From: Allium sativum
Lineage: Eukaryota; Streptophyta; Magnoliopsida; Asparagales; Amaryllidaceae
DNA: 64,000 bases
Reading direction: 5' to 3'
NCBI GenBank assembly: GCA_030737875.1
Contig: CM060912.1
Coordinates: forward strand, 460,168,310 to 460,232,309
Below the pieces are notes generated by a model. It saw only the letters and a list, made by a program, of their open reading frames with translations. It was not told the DNA's origin and ran no database searches. Of this stretch, positions 37,546 through 49,119 are shown in pieces. How positions within the stretch are numbered: position 1 is the stretch's first letter; every line of letters begins with the position of its first letter. Both the position numbers and the translations under genes were made by a program.

Positions 37546-38376
37546 GTACTGTATATTTTTTAGTACTAAACATTCTTTTTTTTTCCTGCTATCTGCTTCA
37601 ACATGTTATTTATGTATCCCCTTTTTACTACACTGTTCATGCTGCCAAAACAGTATTCTCTTTTATTCCTGCCAAAATAAATTCCTTTACTCCCTTTATT
37701 TTTTAATGGATTTAAATACCTTTCGTTATTTAAATCTCCATACTACGTATTTAAAACCCATTTTCACTACACATTTCTTCACTGATAAGAATTTTGTTAA
37801 ATGCGATGTTTTCCCCATAAATTAAGTCATATCTTCATTGTTTACATAACTTTAACCAAATTACCACATATTTACCAATTAATTTCCTTAAATTGTGATA
37901 CATACAATTCTGAAATGTCGTTACTTTGCAATAACTCCCACTTACACTACATTTTAGTCATTACTCCACTGTTCTGGACAAATAAACTGATTACTCATTA
38001 ACATGAGTATGACGAAGCTTTTTTGAAAGTCCACTCCAAATTTTCGATTTTACCGTAGCGCTTGAAGTACAGAAGTAGGGATGGAAAGATCTACGGACAC
38101 GATGACGACGTAGAGTGCACTCACCAATTTTTTTAGTGCCTATTATATAGAGGTAAAACGATTATGGATAATTCGTTTATCATACATGTTGTTTGTCCAG
38201 CAACAATTATTGTCTTATCATTCTACCATAAATTATAACATTATGCTTATTTTCTCCTATCAAAATTAATTCATTTACAACGTTGCAATCATATGAGTCA
38301 TATTTTCTATTTATAAATCATTTTCTTACAATCTTATTTCCATTATTCCGATAGTTGAATCATGTAGTACAGTTGA

Positions 38377-38381
38377 TAAGT
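38377..38381. other. Target-site duplication TAAGT (left)
   Basis: TAAGT directly precedes the LTR at 38382 and recurs at 48281-48285 directly after the other LTR. Confidence 0.9.
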
Positions 38382-40950
38382 TGTGACGGCCCGCTCCGCA
38401 CCAGCCTGCATTTCCTCCAAAAGTGCGCTGTACACATGCCCGACTAGCACAAGACGGTCGTCGTAAGAAAGGAAAGAAGGGAATGAACAAATCAAAGAAC
38501 CTGTAGAATGTCTCACAGCGCATGGAATAAAATATACTAATAACATACTTGACATAAAATAGGCGAGACAGTACATAAGCTGATAACTAATAATCAATGT
38601 CAACATCAGAGCAGCGGAAATCCAAATACAGCTTATTACAACTTTCCAAATTTTCTGTCTCTAACAAAAGAAAACTAAAGTAGAAGATGCACCAACAATG
38701 CTCAAGCAGTGATCTTCAACAACACAGGGAGAATATTATATATATATATAGTACGTGGAAGCCTCCTGCTCGTCTCCGGATCATCTACCCGTGCATCACC
38801 AGCTAACCTGTCTCTAGTCTGCTTGTGTGAGCACCCAGAGTAATAAGAGGAGACATAAAACTCTGGGTCAGACATAAAGCCTGGTATGAGCGATAAGCAT
38901 CTAAACAGAATAATAACAGGTATACTAAACCATACCTGAACCTGGACCTGCAACCAAAGAGTTAGTACCACATACCGTACAATGCTCTAAGGTGCCATAA
39001 TAAATAGTGTAAGGATACTGGGGTGGGGTGTGCATGTCACAATGATAGCAAACAAATCATCCATAGCAACCATCCTCACGTCTCTCACTCAGTGCGTAAA
39101 GCATACGATATCTACCACTTTGGAACACTAGACAAACTGAGGTAACGACGAATCCCGACTTGTAGAAACCCTGCTGTGACCAAGCCAAACACTTGGAGTC
39201 ATGACCAAACATTTCAATGACCCACTTCATTGGTCGTAGCCCTTGGTTCTACCGATGCCATAATGGCCCTGAATCCGCCTTCGTACCTCCTACCATAGTA
39301 GTCCAAAGCTATAGACGTCGCTAACTCCTTAGCACGCGTCCCGCAGCAAAGCCCAACCATGAAGCGAACTCGTCGATTCCCATCTGAATCTTGAGCTCTA
39401 ACTTCTCATTTGGACTTCCTTTGCATCTCGGGTTTGGTCGAATTGGAGTTGGTCTTCAGAAGAGTCATCACGGAGTAGTAAAAGTACACGTCCGGTTCGG
39501 TCCGGTCACCCATGCTCGGTTCGGTTCGGATACGTTCCCTGGTTCGGTTCGGAGTGCCACCATCCTCTGGGTTCGGGTCCTTCTCCCTCATGCGGTTCGG
39601 TTCGGTGATTCTGAAGCGGTTCGGTTCGGATACTCCATGGCTTGAGTGCCTCCGTCTCCGTCTCGTCAGCATCAGTTCGGTTCGTGTATTGCTCTTGGTT
39701 CGGTTCGGAATATGGTATCCATGCTCCTCCTTCTTCCACTTCAGTTCTCCTTGTTTCCTTCCGATCCCACGCTACGCCCCTCCGATCCGACCAGGCCTTC
39801 CTTATTGCCTCTTCACGTCATGCTCCAGAAAGTACCACGCTCTGGTCCGGTTCGGATATGTCCGATCCGATCCCCTACCTGATCCGATCCCCTACCCGAT
39901 CCGATCCGGATCCCTCCAGTATTTCCTGCAACTTTTCCAGCGAGTGTTTTGCGCCATACGACGGCGTCTTCGACCAATCTAACTATTCTAATCAATCATA
40001 AAACATACCATAGAGTCATAGCAATATGTAAGAGCTACCACAAACACCAAACAACAATCCAAATGAATCAAAATAGATCAAAAGTGGCTAAAACCTCACA
40101 TTTTCCCATAATCCTTCTTAATCATGTTTAAGCACATACTTAGTAAAACTTAATTAAATCGTCTAAATTTTCTAACAGAGGCATGAAATATTATTTCAGA
40201 ATTTCTAAACATTTTTCCAGAATTTATTAGTGTATAAATTCACTAATCTTCACTAATTACCCTTAATTAACTGTAATTAGTGTCAAAACGATGCTATCAC
40301 TCACCTTTGCCACAACTAGAACCCCAAAACTGAAATATTCTCTGATTTGGCGCTGTTCCCAATCTTACACAGCAGCTCCACTTCGGTTCTTGTGCTAATA
40401 CTCCTTGATTCGATGTTTGCTAAGCCTAATCTTCAATTAGAAAGTGATTTTTGGGTGTTTTAGAGAGATTTAGAGAGTGGAGGCCATGGCTAGGTCAAGA
40501 GGAATGAAAGTGGCGGCTGGGAAATGTCTAAAGAAATGTTTTCTAACCCTAATCAGCCCCTATATACCCCTAAACCCGAAATTCCCCTTGGGCCTAGCTG
40601 CTAATCACCCGTTTAAGCCCAATTAAGCTGTTTTTCACCATCTGAAACTTGTTTCAGCCATATCTCCCAAACGGTGAGTCCGTTTGGCTAATGTGACCAC
40701 TCTACGGAAAGAGAAACCATCATCCGGAGCCAATGGAAGTGGTTTCAGGTCAAAATTCCTTTTCAGTCAAAAGTTATGGCCAAAACAGTGATAACTAGGG
40801 GTAAAATGGTCATTTAAAAATCGGGAAAAATAATGAACATGGGAAATGACCCCAATAGTCGTCCCCCAAAGTTACATGACCATACGACTTCGCATGTGAC
40901 AGAAATAAATATTCTACGATTCTATGATGCGTAGAATGCGGGTCGTTACA
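38382..40950 (-). repeat. 3' LTR of young chromovirus
   Basis: 2569 bp, TGTGACGGCCCGC to GCGGGTCGTTACA (a 10-base inverted end with one mismatch region). A TATATA box on the minus strand lies at 40561-40566. The block 39480-39715 is crowded with CGGTTCGG words that create spurious open frames on both strands. Confidence 0.93.
39480..39920. repeat. GGTTCGGTTCGG and GATCCGATCC repeat block
   Basis: The pentamer TTCGG recurs in short runs about ten times between 39490 and 39715, followed by GATCCGATCC runs at 39860-39915. The same block is at 46795-47235 in the other LTR. The overlapping frames of up to 165 codons there are by-products of the repeat, not genes. Confidence 0.75.
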
Positions 40951-40965
40951 CTCTCCCCCCCTTAA
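40951..40965 (-). other. Polypurine tract of young chromovirus
   Basis: Minus-strand AAGGGGGGGAGAG directly before the 3' LTR start. Confidence 0.88.
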
Positions 40966-41105
40966 GAAATTTCGCCCCCGAAATTCCTTAACCCAAAACA
41001 TACAAAGGATCCCGCATGCCTAACAACCACATACAACAATCAAACATGCAAAACAAGCAAACAAGCCTATCCTAGCATGCGGAAAACTAAATTGAAGTCA
41101 AAATC

Positions 41106-44100
41106 TTACCAGGCAAAGAGTTCTGGGTGTGACTTCCTAATGTTCTCCTCTGTCTCCCAAGTACAATCATTCTCGTCCTCGCCCCACTGTACCTTGACTA
41201 GCTTCACCGCCTTCCTTCGAAGTTGCTTCATGTCGTGCTCGACAATACGGACTGGCTTGCGGTTCCCAACCGCCTCGGGTTCTACTTCGAAGTTCTCTAA
41301 CTGATCAGGTGAAATAGTCATATCTGAGTCGTGAACGAACTTCCTTAGTTGGGAAACATGAAATACGTTGTGAACTCCCGCCATTTTCTCTGGTAAGTCA
41401 ATTCTATAAGCCAAATTCCCGACTAGTTCAAGAACAGGGAATGGGCCAACGAATCTTGGTGTCAACTTGCCTCTCCTGCCAAATCGTATTACACTCTTCA
41501 ACGGAGAAATCTTGACAAACACCAAGTCACCAACGGAGAATTTTAAGTCTCTTCTCCTCTTATCAGCATAACTCTTCTGCCTATCCCGGGCAGCCTTCAT
41601 TCGTTGTTGAATGATCTTAATCTTATCTGAAGTTTCCCTCACCACATCTGGTCCAAGCATAAACTTCTCGCCAGTCTCTATCCAACATGATGGTGAGTTG
41701 CATGGTCTCCCGTACAAAGCTTCAAACGGAGCCATACCAATACTGGATTGGTAGCTATTATTATATGCAAACTCTACTAGATGCAAATGGTCATCCCATG
41801 ATCCACCAAAATCCAATATACATGCTCTCAAGAGATCTTCCAAAATACGGTTCACCCTCTCCGTCTGACCGTCGGTCTGAGGATGGTATGCGGTACTGAG
41901 ATGTAACTCTGACCCTAGAGTCTCTTGTAAGCTCTTCCAAAACCCACTAGTGAACAACGGGTCTCGGTCGCTCACAATGCTTTTAGGTACTCCATGAAAT
42001 CTCACTACCCACTTCATATACAATTCTGCTAACTTAGCTGCCGTTCTGGTCGATTTGACTGGTATAAACCTTGCACTTTTAGTCAGTCGATCTACAATTA
42101 CCCAAATGCTGTCATACCCCGATCTAGTCCTTGGTAAACCATCGATGAAATCCATCGAGACTTGCTCCCATTTCCATTCGGGAATTTCTAAGGGCTGTAA
42201 CAACCCACTAGGCTTCTTTTGCTCTGCTTTAACTAGCTGGCAATTCATGCATTTGGATATAAACTTCCCAACGTCTCTTTTCATTCCTTCCCAGTAGTAA
42301 GTCTGCTTCATATCTCGATACATCTTGTTACCACCGGGGTGTATAGTTAGCTTTGAGTGATGACATTCTCTAAGCACTTCATCCCTCAATCCATTGACAT
42401 TGGGTACAACAAGCTTTCCATTCTTTCTAAGCCATCTATCTCGATCAAGCCCATACTTGTTCATCTCCTCATCGATACCCATCTCTAACTTGGAGATGAT
42501 TTCCAATAGGTTAGGATCGTCCCTCTGACTAGAGCCGATTCGTTCAATCAAAGTGGGTCTGATCGTCAAACTTGCTAACATTTCTGGATCCAATTCGCAC
42601 TTTGGTCTGAAATCAAACCCCGCGATAAACTCCAGTTGCTTCCATTCAAGGAACATAGCCCCTAAGCTGGCATGTCTTCTACTCAATGCATCAGCCACCA
42701 CATTGCCCTTTCCTGGTGCGTATGCGATGTCAAAATCATAGGAAGCTAAGAACTCTAGCCATCTCTGCTGACGGAGATTCAGATCTTTCTGAGAGAAGAG
42801 ATACTTTAACGACTTATGATCTGTAAACAGCTCAAATCTTTCTCCTAAGAGATAGTGTCTCCACATCTTTAACGTGAACACGATTGCTGCAAATTCTAAA
42901 TCATGGGTAGGGTATCTTCTCTCGTGCGGTTTCAATTGCCGACTTGCGTAAGCCACCACCCTACCGCTTTGCATCAATACAGCACCCAGTCCGGTACCAC
43001 AGGCATCCGTGTATACCGTCATCTCTTCATCCCCCTTAGGAATGACTAACACCGGTGCGCTTGTCAACTTGTCCTTCAGACTTTTGAATGCATTCTCGCA
43101 CCTTTCATCCCAGACAAAAGCTTGATTCTTCTTGGTCAACTGGGTCAATGGTGCTGCTATCTTGGAGAAACCTTGGATAAACTTACGATAATATCCCGCT
43201 AACCCCAAGAAACTTCTTACATCTGTTGCATTCTTGGGCGTAGGCCAATCTTGTACCGTAGCCACCTTCGCTGGGTCCACGGCAATACCATTCTCTGATA
43301 CAACATGGCCCAAGAACCTCACTTCCCTCTTCCAGAAGTGACACTTAGAAAACTTTGTTTTCAATTGGTGTTTTCTCAACACCTCCATCGCTACTCTTAA
43401 ATGTTCCTTGTGTTCTTCCTCTGTCCTCGAATAGACCAAAATATCATCAACGAACACAAGGACAAACTTATTCAACTGATCTCTGAATACCCTATTCATA
43501 AGATCCACAAAATATGCCGGGGCATTGGTCAGCCCGAATGGCATGACCAACCACTCATAAAATCCAGACGGCGTCCGAAATGCCGTTTTAGCTATACTCT
43601 CAGCTTCCACTCTAAGCTGATGAAAACCTGTCGCGAGATCCAACTGAGAAAATACTCTCGCGCCACTCAACTGATCAAACAAATCATCTATCCGCGGTAG
43701 AGGATACTTGTTCTTCCTCGTCACTTTATTCAACTCGCGGTAGTCTATACACAAACGAAGGGAACCATCCGCCTTGGTAGCAAACACAACTGGTGCTCCC
43801 CATTCAGAAACACTCCTTCTGATAAATCCCTTCTTCAAAAGATCGCTGACTTGCACCTCGAGCTCTCGCTGCTCTCTTGGTGCCATACGACGAAGTGGCA
43901 TCACTATAGGTCTGGCATCCTTTACCAAATCAATACGGAACTCAATCTCTCGGTGTGGTGGAAGTCCGGTCACTTCTTCGAAAACATCCGGATACTGGCC
44001 AACCACGGGCAAACCTGACAACTCACTATGCGGAATGTCGAGGGAGTTTAGAAAACTAGCCAATACCCCCTTACTGGGTAGACCACCAAACACTATCCTC

Positions 44101-45482
44101 CGCCCATCATCCGCTCTAGCTGTCACCAAAAAGCCCTCACAGTCTACCACCACCCCGTATCTTCGGAGCCAATCTACTCCCAAAATAATGCCAAACCCAG
44201 TAAAGCCCAAAACAAAGCAATCACAAACAAACATGCATCCATGACTCGATAAGACCACATTACGACAAATCATGCTAAGGCTAGTCGAACCACCAATCGG
44301 GTTCGTCACTACTAAAGGTCTATCGACAATCTCGGGCTCCAATCCCAACCTATCTACCAGGTCACTAGATATGAAAGAACTGGAAGCTCTGGTATCAAAC
44401 AAAACTCTAACAGGAACATCGTAAACAGAAAGCATACCTTGAATGACGACATTCTTTCCCTTCTCCGCCGCAGTTGGGGCATTCGACGAAGAAGGAATAG
44501 CATTAAGGGCATATGCTTTCACCATTTGCTTTTCCTTAGGAGGCTGTGGACACTTGTCCTTGTGATGTCCCATTTGGCCACAATTGAAGCACTTCCTATC
44601 CGCTGGCTTGGCCCGACAATTACTAGCATAATGGCCCTTCTTACCACAGCTGAAGCACTCCACATCTTGCTTATTCTTTTTCTTCTGGCCGTCCTTAGCT
44701 TGGTTCTGCTTTCTCTTATTCTGGGAACCACCCTTGCCTCCACCACTTGCTTGTGGCTTTGGCTCATCTGCGGATGCAACCTCAGTTTTCGGCTTAGGGT
44801 AGAGACTCTCTGATCTTAATGCTTTCCCTACAATCGACTCAAACGTCTCATCGATGTGGTTAATAAGCCTTTCCCCTAAGTACTGATCTAACCCAGTTAT
44901 GAATTTCTCATTCTTCTTCTCGGCGGTATCAATAAGAGATAACCCATACTTTGACAAAGTGTCGAATTCAGCAATGTACTCCGAGACAGCTCTGCCATTC
45001 TACTTGAGCTCCAAGAATTTCTTAAACAGCACTGACTTCTGAGCAGCTGGAATGAACTTCTTGCTAAAGCGAGCTTTAAACTGCTCCCAAGTAATCTGGT
45101 CTTCGGGAGTAGCTGCCTTTATAGCATTCCACCAATTCATTGCCCGCCCTTGCAGCTGACGGGACGCTAGCTTTCTCTTCATCGCATCCTCGATACCCAA
45201 ATCCTCGAAGATACGTTCGCAACTATCCACCCAATCCTGAACATCCGTAGCCGACTCCGTTCCGTGGAACGGCTTCCCACCAAGGCTAGTATAATCCTTA
45301 TTCAGCTTGGCGAAGTCGACTCTTGGCGCCTGCACCATTGGACCACCACCATTTCCACCATTGGGAGCTGTCCTCTGTACATCTCTAAGCATCTCTCTCA
45401 TGAGGTCAGTAAACATCGTCCTCATGTCAGCAGCATTCCCATTATTGGCTCCCCTACCGGTACCTCTAACATATCGGCTCAT
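41106..45482 (-). pseudogene. Chromovirus gag-pol, one amber stop and altered protease
   Basis: One frame from ATG 45482 (MSRYVRGTGR) to TAA at 41106, broken only by TAG at 45002-45000 within the gag capsid domain. An upstream in-frame ATG at 45545 exists, but 45482 fits gag better. Residues numbered from the ATG at 44957: zinc knuckles C101-C114 and C123-C136 (both CX2CX4HX4C), protease about 180-270 with DTR at 188-190 where DTG is required, RT 360-530 with FVDD 502-505, RNase H 647-761 (Asp651, Glu688, Asp713, Asp756), integrase zinc finger about 866-906 and catalytic Asp936, Asp997, Glu1033 (spacing 60 and 35), GPF domain about 1165-1200, chromodomain about 1225-1283. Apart from the two lesions all catalytic residues I checked are present. 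It would encode particle, replication and integration functions. Confidence 0.95.
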
Positions 45483-45670
45483 CGTCAATCTGAAAAAGGA
45501 AATGATTAACGACTCCATAGTGGTGCTAGTGCAGTACGACTTCATCCTTATCCTACTAATAGTATATATATATATAGCTTTTGAAAACCAAAGTAATCAC
45601 AAATACGCTCTCTCTTATACGTATATTATCTCTCCCTGATAACTTCCCTAGGTTAACTACGCAACCTAGA

Positions 45671-45682
45671 GCTCTGATACCA
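45671..45682 (-). other. tRNA-iMet primer binding site, young chromovirus
   Basis: Minus-strand TGGTATCAGAGC two bases inside the 5' LTR, identical to the site of the old chromovirus at 10534-10545. Confidence 0.9.
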
Positions 45683-45684
45683 AG

Positions 45685-48280
45685 TGTGACGGCCCGCTCC
45701 GCACCAGCCTGCATTTCCTCCAAAAGTGCGCTGTACACATGCCCGACTAGCACAAGACGGTCGTCGTAAGAAAGGAAAGAAGGGAATGAACAAATCAAAG
45801 AACCTGTAGAATGTCTCACAGCGCATGGAATAAAATATACTAATAACATACTTGACATAAAACAGGCGAGACAGTACATAAGCTGATAACTAATAATCAA
45901 TGTCAACATCAGAGCAGCGGAAATCCAAATACAGCTTATTACAACTTTCCAAATTTTCTGTCTCTAACAAAAGAAAACTAAAGTAGAAGATGCACCAACA
46001 ATGCCCAAGCAGTGATCTTCAACAACACAGGGAGAATATTATATATATATATAGTACGTGGAAGCCTCCTGCTCGTCTCCGGATCATCTACCCGTGCATC
46101 ACCAGCTAACCTGTCTCTAGTCTGCTCGTGTGAGCACCCAGAGTAATAAGAGGAGACATAAAACTCTGGGTCAGACATAAAGCCTGGTATGAGCGATAAG
46201 CATCTAAACAGAATAATAACAGGTATACTAAACCATACCTGAACCTGGACCTGCAACCAAAGAGTTAGTACCACATACCGTACAATGCTCTAAGGTGCCA
46301 TAATAAATAGTGTAAGGATACTGGGGTGGGGTGTGCATGTCACAATGATAGCAAACAAATCATCCATAGCAACCATCCTTACGTCTCTCACTCAGTGCGT
46401 AAAGCATACGATATCTACCACTTTGGAACACTAGACAAACTGAGGTAACGATGAATCCCGACTTGTAGAAACCCTGCTGTGACCAAGCCAAACACTTGGA
46501 GTCATGACCAAACATTTCAATGACCCACTTCATTGGTCGTAGCCCTTGGTTCTACCGATGCCATAATGGCCCTGAATCCGCCTTCGTACCTCCTACCATA
46601 GTAGTCCAAAGCTATAGACGTCGCTAACTCCTTAGCACGCGTCCCGCAGCAAAGCCCAACCATGAAGCGAACTCGTCGATTCCCATCTGAATCTTGAGCT
46701 CTAACTTCTCATTTGGACTTCCTTTGCATCTCGGGTTTGGTCGAATTGGAGTTGGTCTTCAGAAGAGTCATCACGGAGTAGAAAAAGTACACGTCCGGTT
46801 CGGTCCGGTCACCCATGCTCGGTTCGGTTCGGATACGTTCCCTGGTTCGGTTCGGAGTGCCACCATCCTCTGGGTTCGGGTCCTTCTCCCTCATGCGGTT
46901 CGGTTCGGTGCTCTCCCTCATGCGGTTCGGTTCGGTGATTCTGAAGCGGTTCGGTTCGGATACTCCATGGCTTGAGTGCCTCTGTCTCCGTCTCGTCAGC
47001 ATCAGTTCGGTTCGTGTATTGCTCTTGGTTCGGTTCGGAATATGGTATCCATGCTCCTCCTTCTTCCACTTCAGTTCTCCTTGTTTCCTTCCGATCCCAC
47101 GCTACGCCCCTCCGATCCGACCAGGCCTTCCTTGTTGCCTCTTCACGTCATGCTCCAGAAAGTACCACGCTCTGGTCCGGTTCGGATATGTCCGATCCGA
47201 TCCCCTACCTGATCCGATCCCCTACCCGATCCGATCCGGATCCCTCCAGTATTTCCTGCAACTTTTCCAGCGAGTGTTTTGCGCCATACGACGGCGTCTT
47301 CGACCATTCTAACTATTCTAATCAATCATAAAACATACCATAGAGTCATAGCAATATGTAAGAGCTACCACAAACACCAAACAACAATCCAAATGAATCA
47401 AAATAGATCAAAAGTGGCTAAAACCTCACATTTTCCCATAATTCTTCTTAATCATGTTTAAGCACATACTTAGTAAAACTTAATTAAATCGTCTAAATTT
47501 TCTAACAGAGGCATGAAATATTATTTCAGAATTTCTAAACATTTTTCCAGAATTTATTAGTGTATAAATTCGCTAATCTTCACTAATTACCCTTAATTAA
47601 CTGTAATTAGTGTCAAAACGATGCTATCACTCACCTTTGCCACAACTAGAACCCCAAAACTGAAATATTCTCTGATTTGGCGCTGTTCCCAATCTTACAC
47701 AGCAGCTCCACTTCGGTTCTTGTGCTAATACTCCTTGATTCGATGTTTGCTAAGCCTAATCTTCAATTAGAAAGTGATTTTTGGGTGTTTTAGAGAGATT
47801 TAGAGAGTGGAGGCCATGGCTAGGTCAAGAGGAATGAAAGTGGCGGCTGGGAAATGTCTAAAGAAATGTTTTCTAACCCTAATCAGCCCCTATATACCCC
47901 TAAACCCGAAATTCCCCTTGGGCCTAGCTGCTAATCACCCGTTTAAGCCCAATTAAGCTATTTTTCACCATCTGAAACTTGTTTCAGCCATACCTCCCAA
48001 ACGGTGAGTCCGTTTGGCTAATGTGACCACTCTACGGAAAGAGAAACCATCATCCGGAGCCAATGGAAGTGGTTTCAGGTCAAAATTCCTTTCCAGTCAA
48101 AAGTTATGGACAAAACAGTGATAACTAGGGGTAAAATGGTCATTTAAAAATCGGGAAAAATCATGAACATGGGAAATGACCCCAATAGTCGTCCCCCAAA
48201 GTTACATGACCATACGACTTCGCATGTGACAGAAATAAATATTCTACGATTCTATGATGCGTAGAATGCGGGTCGTTACA
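45685..48280 (-). repeat. 5' LTR of young chromovirus
   Basis: 2596 bp, collinear with 38382-40950. The 27-bp difference is a tandem duplication at 46886-46939 (unit CTCCCTCATGCGGTTCGG..). Minus-strand TATATA at 47891-47896, about 385 bp inside the LTR start, is the likely promoter. Confidence 0.93.
47891..47896 (-). promoter_or_regulatory. Putative LTR TATA box
   Basis: GGGGTATATAGGGG on the minus strand, identical in both LTRs (other copy 40561-40566). It is well placed for transcription toward gag. Confidence 0.5.
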
Positions 48281-48364
48281 TAAGTGATATGCATTTTTAT
48301 GTGCTATACTGCTTTTATTTACTTACTCAAATTCATTGTTGCACGATTGTTACTTTTTTTTTAG

Positions 48365-48515
48365 AGCTATGCAAATTGAAGCTTTCTTTGACTATCCTCA
48401 TCATATCATATTTTACAAACACTACATTTTAATCACATTTTATACTCATCATATTTTTTTTACAGCTATGCAAATTGAAGCTTTCTTTGACTATCCTCAT
48501 CATATTTTCTTTCAC
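48365..48515 (+). repeat. Duplicated exon-like block (period 109 bp)
   Basis: AGCTATGCAAATTGAAGC and the following TTTCTTTGACTATCCTCATCAT occur at 48365-48406 and 48474-48515, each preceded by a TTTTTT-AG acceptor-like run, with a third partial copy near 48519. Sequence 48286-49020 otherwise shows only weak frames; 48677-48997 is open but unrecognised. Confidence 0.7.
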
Positions 48516-49038
48516 TATCCTCATCATGTTGCACGATGGAAAGCTCTGATTTTTTGCACCATAAAATCTGTAATTTTATTGATTAGTGCCTAAGTGACTA
48601 CACACAACCACTAGCGTCATTCAAACTCCTCATCCAAAACTTATGCTTCTGTTTCGGATGGCCTTGCCTTTAGCTCTTGCTTTTTTTATTTTGGAAGACT
48701 GTCATTGTAACGCCGTCTGGCAAGACCAACCACATGCGCTACCTTGGGGACAATATTGTTGTTGCTGATGTTTTTAGTCATATTATTTCTCATTTAATCA
48801 ACGAAGCTACAGAAACAAAATATTTAACATACGTTTCTCTACATTGTACCAGAATCGAGTTTCAAATTGGTTTGAAACCCACAAGTTTACGTCCAATAGA
48901 GTTTTATGCGTATTTATTTATATTATGCTTTCTCAAAACAGGTGTAAAATTAGGAAATATTTCGGATATGCTTTCATTCCTGAAAAAACGTATTTAATAG
49001 AAAAAATGTACATCTAATTATAAGACATGCTGCCCGCC

Positions 49039-49119
49039 TGCGGACAAATTGCTGGATCAACTACTTCTCCCTTTACTACCACTTTTGATGTGGTGAAAAC
49101 AAGACTACAAAGTCAGATG
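49039..49119 (+). pseudogene. Mitochondrial carrier family exon fragment (captured)
   Basis: Twenty-seven codons read CGQIAGSTTSPFTTTFDVVK followed by TRLQSQM. This matches the mitochondrial carrier signature P-x-[DE]-x-x-[KR] at the end of an odd-numbered helix (usually TTPFDVVKTRLQ). The signature Pro is Thr here and a Pro replaces the usual hydrophobic residue before FTT. No clear splice sites bound it and the neighbouring carrier exons are not visible, so it is a captured fragment inside the Helitron. In a host gene this segment lies in the inner membrane transport protein. 49120-50690 shows other exon-like scraps but nothing I can name. Confidence 0.6.

Larger units (their letters stand above)
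38382..48280 (-). mobile_element. Young Tekay-like chromovirus (Ty3/gypsy), minus strand
   Basis: A complete element of 9899 bp: 3' LTR 38382-40950, polypurine tract 40951-40965, gag-pol 41106-45482, primer site 45671-45682, 5' LTR 45685-48280, perfect 5-bp duplication. The LTRs differ at about 16 substitutions plus one 27-bp duplication (counted by eye), so it is the youngest insertion in the window. It sits inside the Helitron. The C-terminal chromodomain and iMet primer site place it in the chromoviruses; LTR size and domain style fit Tekay/Del. Confidence 0.95.

Noticed and set aside
39391..39982. Overlapping open frames up to 156 codons on both strands, and their copies at 46694-47331
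   Set aside because: They lie in LTR sequence full of TTCGG and GATCC repeats that lack stops in several frames; no domain, and both LTR copies show them.
41687..44813. Plus-strand frames of 60-156 codons across the young gag-pol
   Set aside because: Antisense shadows of the strongly supported minus-strand polyprotein.
45000..45002. Programmed stop-codon readthrough between gag and pol
   Set aside because: The stop lies in the capsid domain well before the zinc knuckles, not at the gag-pol junction.
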